Source: an uncultured bacterium (lineage in GTDB: Bacteria > Elusimicrobiota > Elusimicrobia > Elusimicrobiales > Elusimicrobiaceae). From it: DNA of 64,000 nucleotides. The stretch lies in contig CASEVJ010000007.1 of assembly GCA_949291365.1 (NCBI GenBank), forward strand, positions 1-64,000, given 5' to 3'. Shown piece by piece: positions 58,012 through 64,000 of this stretch (positions are counted from its first letter, which is position 1; each line of letters opens with the position of its first letter). Under the pieces are notes generated by a model that saw only the letters and a program-made list of their open reading frames with translations, had not been told where the DNA came from and did not search any database. Both the position numbers and the translations under genes were made by a program.

Positions 58012-58866
58012 ATGCGCGAAAATGAAATTTTGCAAAGAGAACAGTTAAATGACGTTGTCGTAAAATTTGTGATTTACAAACCCCTGATTGCCGCTTCGGC
58101 CAAGGCGGGGCAGTTTGTCATCTTGCGCGGGGCCGAAAACGGCGAGCGCGTGCCTGTGACGCTGGTGGACTGGGACGCTAAAAAAGGCACCATCACCGTC
58201 ATTATCCAGTCTATCGGCAAATCTACGTTTATGTTTAATTCGTTTAAACAAGGCGATTTATTTCTAAACATTCTGGGCCCCTTGGGTACGCCGGTGGATA
58301 TCCAAAATTACGGCACGGTGGCGGTTGTAGGCGGCGGGGTAGGCATTGCAGAAGTATACCCTATCGCCAAAGCGCTTAAAGCCGCCGGCAACAAAGTCAT
58401 CTCCATTTTGGGCGCGCGTACGAAAGAGCTGGTGATTTTGGAAGAGGAGATGAAGGGCGTGTCCGACATTACGCTCCCCTGTACCGACGACGGTTCCTAT
58501 GGGCAAAAAGGCATGGTGACCGATGTGCTCAAAGGCATTGTAACGGCGGGGGAGAAAATAAACGCCGGCTTTGTCATTGGGCCGATACCGATGATGAAAT
58601 TTACCTCCAAACTAATGGTGGAGCTGGGAGTGGAGCCCTATGCCAGCTTAAACCCGATTATGCTGGACGGTACCGGTATGTGCGGCTGCTGCCGCGTGAC
58701 GGTGGAGGGCAAAGTGCGCTTTGCCTGTGTGGACGGGCCGATGTTCCCCGCGCGCACGATAGACTTTGACGAGTTAATCCGCCGTACCAGCGAATATAAA
58801 GACGAAGAAAAACAGGCCGTGCAAGCGTACGAAAAAGACCATAAATGCAAAATTGGTTTGCACTAA
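58012..58866 (+). CDS. NfnA-like subunit (dihydroorotate dehydrogenase electron-transfer family)
   Basis: A 284 aa ferredoxin-NADP reductase-fold protein with FAD and NAD domains and a C-terminal [2Fe-2S] motif: DGTGMCGCCRVTVEGKVRFACVDGP (about 221), with the Asp and three Cys of NfnA. AVVGGGVGIAEVYPIAKALKAAGN (about 104) is the nucleotide motif. It starts one base after the preceding gene's stop. A PyrK or sulfide dehydrogenase subunit is the alternative, but the pairing favours NfnAB. Confidence 0.87.
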   Translation: MRENEILQREQLNDVVVKFVIYKPLIAASAKAGQFVILRGAENGERVPVTLVDWDAKKGTITVIIQSIGKSTFMFNSFKQGDLFLNILGPLGTPVDIQNYGTVAVVGGGVGIAEVYPIAKALKAAGNKVISILGARTKELVILEEEMKGVSDITLPCTDDGSYGQKGMVTDVLKGIVTAGEKINAGFVIGPIPMMKFTSKLMVELGVEPYASLNPIMLDGTGMCGCCRVTVEGKVRFACVDGPMFPARTIDFDELIRRTSEYKDEEKQAVQAYEKDHKCKIGLH

Positions 58867-58907
58867 TATTTGTGTAAGACAGGTCTGAATTATTGAGCGC
58901 TTTAGCT

Positions 58908-58948
58908 AAACAAACGCCCTGCAGTGTCTGCAGGGCGTTTGTTTTACC
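58908..58948 (+). terminator. intrinsic terminator after the nfn-like genes
   Basis: Perfect 17-bp stem from AAACAAACGCCCTGCAG at 58908-58924 with its complement at 58928-58944, loop TGT, followed by T. Confidence 0.9.
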
Positions 58949-59018
58949 AGTGTGTTCTAAAGCATTTTTGAGGAGAGCAGGATAATTTTCTTTTTGTTCT
59001 ATGTTCAGATTTATGTAT

Positions 59019-59045
59019 AAACCCCCCGGTTTTGCCGGGGGGTTT
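59019..59045. terminator. bidirectional terminator ahead of the PIN-PhoH gene end
   Basis: Perfect 11-bp stem AAACCCCCCGG at 59019-59029 with its complement at 59035-59045, loop TTTTG. It mainly serves the minus-strand PIN-PhoH gene. Confidence 0.87.
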
Positions 59046-59059
59046 GTGCGTGGTAAAAC

Positions 59060-60385
59060 TTACAGCAGTTTGGAGGCCAAGTCCGCCAGGCGGCTGCGCT
59101 CGGTTTTCGTAAACGTAATGTGCCCGTGTGTGGGCTGGCCTTTGAGGCGGTCTACCAAATACGTTAAGCCGTTGGATTCAATATCCAGGTATGGGGTGTC
59201 AATTTGGTAGGGGTCTCCGGTAACGACGATTTTGGTGCCTTCCCCGGCGCGCGTGAGAATGGTTTTCATTTCGTGCGGGGTCAGGTTTTGCGCGTCGTCT
59301 ACAATCATATATTGCCCGGGCAGGGAGCGGCCGCGCATGTGCGTCACGGAAGCAATTTCTATTTTGCCGCTGTCCAACAGATAATGGGCTTTTTCTTCGC
59401 CCTCATCGGGGTTTTTACGGTCTGCCAAGAAGGCCAGGTTGTCATAAATGGCACCCATCCAGGCCTCCAGCTTTTCCTCTTTGGTGCCGGGCAGAAAGCC
59501 CAAATCTTTGCCCACGGGCACAATGGAGCGGCAGACCACCATGCGGCGGTAGGCATTTTCATCCATCGTGCGCTGCAGGCCCGTAGCCAGCGTAATGAGT
59601 GTTTTGCCGGTACCGGCGGTGCCGACCAGCGTGACGATATCCAAGCTGTCGTCTAATAAAAGCTCCATGGCAAAGCGCTGTTCTTTATTTAGCGGTTTAA
59701 TACCCCAGGCCACCGGGTCTTGGGCGGAAAGGGGCTTTAATATATTTTCCCCCGTATTTGCCACGCGGCCCATGGCGGATTTTTTGCTGCCGTCGTTGGC
59801 TTTTAAAATCAGGAACTGATTGGGAAAATAGAGCCCTTTTTCCAAGGCCAATTTTTTGTCGTGATAAAAAGCGTCAATTTGTCCGGGGTCTACCTCCACT
59901 TCCGCCACACCGGTATAAAGCTCATCATAGTTGACTTTGTCAGACGTGTAGTCCTGCGCAGACAGCCCCAGCGCTTCGGCTTTCAGGCGCATGTTGATGT
60001 CTTTGGTTACCACAAAGACAGGGCTCTGGGTTTTTTTGTACGAGCCCTCTTTTTTAGCCATGGTGTAGGCAATGTTTAAAATAGAATTGTCCGACTTGTT
60101 AAACGAAAACACCTGTGGCAGGATATTGGGCTTGTCCAATTCTATTTTCAGCGTACCGCCCTTGGGCAGTTTGACGCCTTCATTTAGGCGGCCGTTTTCG
60201 CGCAGAGCGTCCAATTCACGCGAGACGATGCGCGCATTTTTGCCGCGGGTGTCCCCCTCGCTTTTGAAATTGTCCAGCTCCTCAATGACGACCATAGGTA
60301 TAACGACGTCGTTATCTTCAAAGGCATAAATAGAATTTACGTCATGCAGCAGAACATTGGTGTCTAAAATAAACGTTTTTTTCAT
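59060..60385 (-). CDS. PIN-PhoH ATPase (PhoH2-like, YlaK type)
   Basis: A 441 aa fusion of an N-terminal PIN RNase domain and a PhoH ATPase/helicase domain. PIN: FILDTNVLLHDVNSIYAFEDND with Asp 8, then VVIEELDNFK. PhoH: LVGTAGTGKTLITLATGLQ (Walker A, about 242) and MIVDDAQNLTPHEMKTILTRAGEGTKIVVTGDP (Walker B and sensor region). Such proteins unwind and cleave RNA. GAGGTGA sets the ATG at 60385; the frame is open to 60409 without a better site. Confidence 0.93.
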   Translation of the reverse strand: MKKTFILDTNVLLHDVNSIYAFEDNDVVIPMVVIEELDNFKSEGDTRGKNARIVSRELDALRENGRLNEGVKLPKGGTLKIELDKPNILPQVFSFNKSDNSILNIAYTMAKKEGSYKKTQSPVFVVTKDINMRLKAEALGLSAQDYTSDKVNYDELYTGVAEVEVDPGQIDAFYHDKKLALEKGLYFPNQFLILKANDGSKKSAMGRVANTGENILKPLSAQDPVAWGIKPLNKEQRFAMELLLDDSLDIVTLVGTAGTGKTLITLATGLQRTMDENAYRRMVVCRSIVPVGKDLGFLPGTKEEKLEAWMGAIYDNLAFLADRKNPDEGEEKAHYLLDSGKIEIASVTHMRGRSLPGQYMIVDDAQNLTPHEMKTILTRAGEGTKIVVTGDPYQIDTPYLDIESNGLTYLVDRLKGQPTHGHITFTKTERSRLADLASKLL

Positions 60386-60499
60386 ATATTCACCTCGGGG
60401 CCGTCGCAATACCGGCGGGTTATTTATAGTATAAAGTTTGCACGGCGTTTAATCAAGTATTTTTTTCGGCGGAGAATGCGTGCAAAAAAATCGATTAAT

Positions 60500-60517
60500 T
60501 GCTATAACATATATATG
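60500..60517 (+). promoter_or_regulatory. extended -10 promoter giving a predicted leaderless start (GH57 enzyme)
   Basis: TG at 60500-60501, C, TATAAC at 60503-60508, the six bases ATATAT, then ATG at 60515. No Shine-Dalgarno and no -35 consensus. The protein start predicted by homology falls exactly on this ATG. Confidence 0.6.
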
Positions 60518-62887
60518 AAATATCTCTGTATCCACGGACATTTTTACCAACCCCCGCGCGAAAACGCCTGGCTGGAAGAAATAGAAACCCAGGACAGCGC
60601 GGCCCCCTATCACGATTGGAACGCCCGTATTACGGCGGAATGCTATGGGCCCAATGCCTTGGCGCGCGTGCTCAATGGCAAGGGAGAACTGACGGATTTG
60701 TCAGACAATTATGCCCATATTAGCTTTAATTTTGGGCCGACGCTGCTTTCCTGGATGCAGGACAATGCGCCGGAAGTGTACCTGGCCATATTGGCTTCCG
60801 ACAAGCAAAGCCGGCAGTTGTACGGAGGGCATGGCTCCGCTATTGCGCAGGTATATAACCATATGATTATGCCGCTGGCTAACCCCCGCGATAAAGAAAC
60901 GCAGGTAAGGTGGGGGCTTGCGGATTTTAAATCCCGTTTTAAACGTGACCCGGAAGCCATCTGGCTGGCGGAAACCGCCTGCGATACGGACACGCTGGAA
61001 GTGCTGGCTGCCCACGGCATGAAATATGTTGTTTTGGCGCCGGGCCAGTGTGCGCGCGTGCGCAAAATAGGCGAGAAAAACTGGACGGATACCTCCGGCG
61101 CGCGGGTAGACCCCAAGCGCGCCTACCTGTGCAATTTGCCCTCCGGCAACAAAATCGCTTTGTTTTTTTATGACGGGCCGGTGTCGCAGGGCATTGCCTT
61201 TTCCGATACGCTGAAAAGCGGCGAAAATTTTGCCCGCCGCCTTTTAAGCACCTATAATAAATCCGACGAGCCGCAGCTAATGCATATTGCCACTGACGGA
61301 GAAACGTACGGACACCACCAGAAATTTGCCGATATGGCCTTGGCCTATTGTTTGAAATATGTGCAGAGTTTGCCCGATGTGCAGCTGACAGTATATGGAG
61401 AGTTTTTGGAAAAATTTCCGCCGCAGTATGAAGCACAGATTTTTGAAAATTCGTCCTGGAGCTGTGCCCACGGGGTGGAGCGCTGGCGGGCCGACTGCGG
61501 CTGCAATTCGGGCGGACACCCGGGCTGGAACCAAAAGTGGCGTGCTCCGCTGCGCAAAGCGCTGGATTTTATCCGTGATGAAATGGTGTGGGATTTTGAT
61601 ACCAAAGGACGCGAATATTTCAAAGACCCCTGGGCCGCGCGTAATGACTATATCTCTATCATTTTAGACCGCAGCTTGGACGCGCAGCATGCATTTTTTA
61701 TGAAGCATGCCACGGAAAAAGCGTGGAATGACCGCAGCGGCGCGCTGATGCTGTTGGAAATGCAGCGCAACGCGCTGTTGATGTATACCAGCTGCGGGTG
61801 GTTTTTTGATGAAATCAGCGGGCTGGAGACCGTGCAGATTTTGCAGTATGCGGCCCGTGCGTTGGAGCTCAAGCGCAAGACCGGCGGGCAAGATGTGGAG
61901 CCGGAATTTATCCGCATGCTGGAAGCGGCTCCCAGCAATATCAAAGACCTTAAAAACGGAGCCGTGATTTATGAGCGCTTTGTTAAACCGTCCGCCATGC
62001 CGGCTACCAAGGTGGCTTTGCAACAGGTGCTGCAGGATTTGCCGGGGGACAAGCCCGACCCGGTGGGCGCGTATGTGTGTGACGTGTCTGACTATGCCTG
62101 CGAGCGGGTTCACCAGGAAAACGGACACTTGTGTCTGGGCGCCATGAAACTTAAAAACCGCGTCACCTTGGAAGAAAACGACATTGTGTTTGCTGTGTGC
62201 CAAAGCCAGGATACGCGTTTAAGCTGCGGGGCTTGCCAAGCCCGCAGTATAAACAAGCAGGAAGTGTTTGATGCGTTAAAACAGGCGGTGCATGCGGGCG
62301 GGTTTGAAGCGGTGCACGAAGAAATCCGGAAACGGTTTCCCGACATTTATCCGTTTACTTCGCTTTTCAAAGATGCCCAGCGGCGGGTGATTGACCAGGT
62401 GTTGGGCAGTATTTCCCACCAAACGGGGAAAGAGTTTTCCCGTATTTTTGAAACGCAATATCCGGCGGTGCGCGGGTTGAAATATATCGGGGCGCCGCTG
62501 CCGGCGGCCTTTATGACGGTGGCGGAGTTTGTCTTAACCTCCGACTTAAAAGCCGAGCTAGAGCGTGACCCAGTGGATATTAATGCACTGGAAGAACTGA
62601 TGGATGACGTACGCACCCTAGGACTGCAAACCGATGTCCAGCAGGTCAATGCCGCCGCCGAGCAGCGGCTATTGGCTTATGCACGGGCGTTTAATCAGAA
62701 CCCGGGCGAGTTAAGCGTGGCGGTCAAAGCGGTGGAGTTTTTAAATTATATGGATATTTTTGGTTTTACCCCGTCTACTGCCCAAGCCCAGCTGTTGGTA
62801 TTTCAAGGGCTGGAAAAATTATCCGAAGCCCAGCGCGATAAGAGTATTTTAAAGGCCTTGGCCCGAAAGCTGAAAATTGCCTCCTGA
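60515..62887 (+). CDS. GH57-family alpha-glucan hydrolase with DUF3536
   Basis: A 790 aa glycoside hydrolase family 57 enzyme with the DUF3536 C-terminal region. The family start CIHGHFYQPPRENAWLEEIE sets the ATG. The catalytic region has GFR-like RDPEAIWLAETACDTDTLEVLAAHGMKYVVLAPGQ (nucleophile Glu region) and HIATDGETYGHHQKFADMALAYCL (Asp/Glu/His). Expected to act on glycogen or maltodextrin in the cytosol (no signal peptide). It fits the phosphorylase at 44031. Transcription appears leaderless. Confidence 0.88.
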   Translation: MKYLCIHGHFYQPPRENAWLEEIETQDSAAPYHDWNARITAECYGPNALARVLNGKGELTDLSDNYAHISFNFGPTLLSWMQDNAPEVYLAILASDKQSRQLYGGHGSAIAQVYNHMIMPLANPRDKETQVRWGLADFKSRFKRDPEAIWLAETACDTDTLEVLAAHGMKYVVLAPGQCARVRKIGEKNWTDTSGARVDPKRAYLCNLPSGNKIALFFYDGPVSQGIAFSDTLKSGENFARRLLSTYNKSDEPQLMHIATDGETYGHHQKFADMALAYCLKYVQSLPDVQLTVYGEFLEKFPPQYEAQIFENSSWSCAHGVERWRADCGCNSGGHPGWNQKWRAPLRKALDFIRDEMVWDFDTKGREYFKDPWAARNDYISIILDRSLDAQHAFFMKHATEKAWNDRSGALMLLEMQRNALLMYTSCGWFFDEISGLETVQILQYAARALELKRKTGGQDVEPEFIRMLEAAPSNIKDLKNGAVIYERFVKPSAMPATKVALQQVLQDLPGDKPDPVGAYVCDVSDYACERVHQENGHLCLGAMKLKNRVTLEENDIVFAVCQSQDTRLSCGACQARSINKQEVFDALKQAVHAGGFEAVHEEIRKRFPDIYPFTSLFKDAQRRVIDQVLGSISHQTGKEFSRIFETQYPAVRGLKYIGAPLPAAFMTVAEFVLTSDLKAELERDPVDINALEELMDDVRTLGLQTDVQQVNAAAEQRLLAYARAFNQNPGELSVAVKAVEFLNYMDIFGFTPSTAQAQLLVFQGLEKLSEAQRDKSILKALARKLKIAS

Positions 62888-63187
62888 CGCCGCTTGCGGC
62901 GGCTTTGGGCCCCGGCGTGTGAACAGGGAGCCGCTGGCCGTTGAATATGGGGCTGTTTCTGTCCCGGGCGGTTAGGCATTGGGGAAGAGCCCAGGCAGAC
63001 TGCCTGCTGGGGAAAGGACTGCCCCGGGTGTATGTATTCGGCAAGAAGCGGGTCGGCGTTTGGCTGTATCTGTGGGCCGTGTTGGTGCGGGGTAAAACGA
63101 CCTGACCTGTTTGGCAGTTTTTATGAAAATACCCCCGTTGGTATACCTGGGGGTATTTTAACTGGCTGCAAAAGATGCATTTGCTGC
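62888..63187 (+). other. 300-base non-coding stretch between convergent genes
   Basis: Begins with a GC hairpin right after the GH57 stop (CGCCGC with GCGGCG at about 62888-62901). A GC-rich, structureless-looking 210 bases follow, and it ends with the terminator at 63126-63159. I compared it by eye to known small RNAs (SRP RNA, RNase P, tmRNA) and saw no match. Confidence 0.5.
63126..63159. terminator. bidirectional intrinsic terminator
   Basis: AAAATACCCCC at 63126-63136 pairs perfectly with GGGGGTATTTT at 63149-63159. It lies between the GH57 gene and the minus-strand Sel1 gene; A and T runs at the ends suit both directions. Confidence 0.82.
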
Positions 63188-63808
63188 TTACATTGGGCCG
63201 TGATGCTGCAGGCGCGGGTCCCGCGTTTTAAGAAATTTAACAGCCACGGGCTCTTTTTGGGCCGCCGCGAGGGCATAGTATTTCAGCCCCTGCTGTTTGT
63301 CTGCTACGGTGCCTATTCCTGCATAATAAAATTCCCCCAGCAGCCGCTGCCCCAGCGGGCTGCCGCCGTCGGCTGCTTTTTTCATCCAGGCAAAGGCCTG
63401 CTCGTCATTTTGTTGGGTGCCCTGCCCCATGCGGTACATAATAGCCAAATTCACCATGCCCTCAAAATCGCCGTCGGCAGCAGATTTTTTGTAGCAGGCC
63501 AGCGCTTTGGGTTCGTCTTTTTCCGTACCGTGACCGGCTAAATACAAAGCGCCCAACGCGTTAAGCGCTTTTGGATGTCCGGCCTGGGCGGCAGACTGCA
63601 TATACTGAAATGTTTTTTGGTAATCTTTGGGCACGGCCCGTCCGTAATAGTATAAAATGGCCGCTTCATATTGGGCCTGGGGGTCTGCCTGGCTGGCTTT
63701 TTGCAGGGTGTTTTGCAGGCGCCAGCGTGCCGCCCGGCGGATGAGCCAAACCGCCAGCAAAATGCCGATGAGCGTAAGACAAGTAATAGATAGAATGGGG
63801 TGATTCAT
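63188..63808 (-). CDS. membrane-anchored Sel1-repeat protein
   Basis: A 206 aa protein. One N-terminal membrane segment (ILSITCLTLIGILLAVWLI, about 5-23) is followed by four Sel1-like repeats (about 42-185), for example AGHPKALNALGALYLAGHGTEKDEPKALACYKKSA and GDFEGMVNLAIMYRMGQGTQQN. Sel1 repeats are protein-binding scaffolds. AAGGAGCC precedes the ATG and lies in the end of the upstream gene, so the two are co-transcribed. Confidence 0.88.
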   Translation of the reverse strand: MNHPILSITCLTLIGILLAVWLIRRAARWRLQNTLQKASQADPQAQYEAAILYYYGRAVPKDYQKTFQYMQSAAQAGHPKALNALGALYLAGHGTEKDEPKALACYKKSAADGDFEGMVNLAIMYRMGQGTQQNDEQAFAWMKKAADGGSPLGQRLLGEFYYAGIGTVADKQQGLKYYALAAAQKEPVAVKFLKTRDPRLQHHGPM

Positions 63809-64000
63809 TTACGGCTCCTTGATTTTTTGGATAAGTGGGCCTGCGCCGGCGCTTCCTGCAGCGCGTGCCTGTACGGCCCAAAACAGGGCTTCGCGGCGGT
63901 TAACAGGGCCGCCAAAGCCGTTTAAATAGTTTAAAGCGGTCTGTTCCTGGGCGTATACATGGCCTTGTACGGCGGCGGCCTGCATCCAGCGCCGTGCGCC
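63809..64000 (-). CDS. Sel1-repeat protein, C-terminal part (cut by window end)
   Basis: The minus-strand frame is open from 64000 to a TAA at 63809-63811 and gives 63 residues. The sequence ARRWMQAAAVQGHVYAQEQ, then NGFGGPVNRREALFWAVQARAAG, is the Sel1 pattern of Trp/Tyr, Ala and Gly spacing. Its stop touches the ATG of the next Sel1 gene (63808), so the two are tandem paralogue-like genes in one operon. The start lies outside the window. Confidence 0.75.
   Translation of the reverse strand, partial: GARRWMQAAAVQGHVYAQEQTALNYLNGFGGPVNRREALFWAVQARAAGSAGAGPLIQKIKEP

Noticed and set aside
62905-63120. Small RNA (RNase P, SRP RNA or tmRNA) in the gap after the GH57 gene
   Set aside because: GC-rich with some short stems, but none of the invariant stretches of these RNAs were seen.
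1-64000. CRISPR arrays, insertion sequences, prophage or integrase genes
   Set aside because: No regularly spaced repeats, transposase or phage motifs were noticed on reading; no mobile element is claimed.

Overview
This window is bacterial chromosome from what looks like a gut-type Elusimicrobiota (Elusimicrobium relative). The assignment is an inference from gene content and from proteins I recognise by style; no marker was placed on a tree. The content that points there is a lone type IV pilin-like pseudopilin, a VorB-type 2-oxoacid:ferredoxin oxidoreductase, an NfnAB-like transhydrogenase, a GH57/DUF3536 glycosidase with an alpha-glucan phosphorylase, and a split GcvPA/GcvPB. No IS element, prophage, CRISPR array or plasmid function was seen.

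Layout. (1) 1-13202: the 3' part of the S10 operon, then the spc and alpha operons in standard order from rplV to rplQ, with no rpmD (L30) between rpsE and rplO. mreB follows rplQ with no gap. (2) 13380-21817: cell-shape and wall genes mreC, mreD, PBP2, rodA, then a DUF2344 protein, an RNase E/G and a secreted N-acetylmuramoyl-L-alanine amidase. (3) 21887-26987: accessory genes. These are an unrecognised AT-rich membrane-anchored protein, a split chromate-type transporter pair, two paralogous secreted four-cysteine proteins, a secreted nitroreductase-like protein and a YgjP-type metallopeptidase. (4) 27291-32347: the complete T-H-PA-PB part of the glycine cleavage system followed by a lipoate ligase family gene. 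(5) 32494-38024: an M50-like membrane protein, an AsmA-like protein, pyrE, an RlmI-type methyltransferase and a secreted protein of unknown role. (6) 38074-41420: tRNA-Phe, a free-methionine sulfoxide reductase on the minus strand, and a four-subunit 2-oxoacid:ferredoxin oxidoreductase. (7) 41696-50405: MFS transporter, pilin, trmL, glgP, DUF1646 transporter, tRNA-Glu, ychF, rlmD-like. (8) 50441-64000: PcrA/UvrD helicase, a CD225-like protein, a 19-residue Cys peptide, gatC-gatA, a NUDIX enzyme, a YtxH protein, NfnB/NfnA-like genes, a PIN-PhoH protein, the GH57/DUF3536 enzyme and two Sel1-repeat genes, the last cut by the window end.

How it fits together. The metabolism suggests an anaerobic fermenter of amino acids and glucans. 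2-oxoacids are oxidised to acyl-CoA with reduced ferredoxin, an NfnAB-like complex can balance ferredoxin, NADH and NADPH, and glycogen is handled by a phosphorylase and a GH57 enzyme. Glycine is cleaved by the Gcv system, whose H protein could be lipoylated by the adjacent ligase.

The most interesting pattern I found is regulatory. Four unrelated genes (chromate transporter, YgjP-type peptidase, methionine sulfoxide reductase, GH57 enzyme) have no Shine-Dalgarno. Each has an extended -10 box of the form TGnTAnAAy placed exactly six bases before its ATG, which predicts transcription starting on the A of the start codon, that is, leaderless mRNAs.
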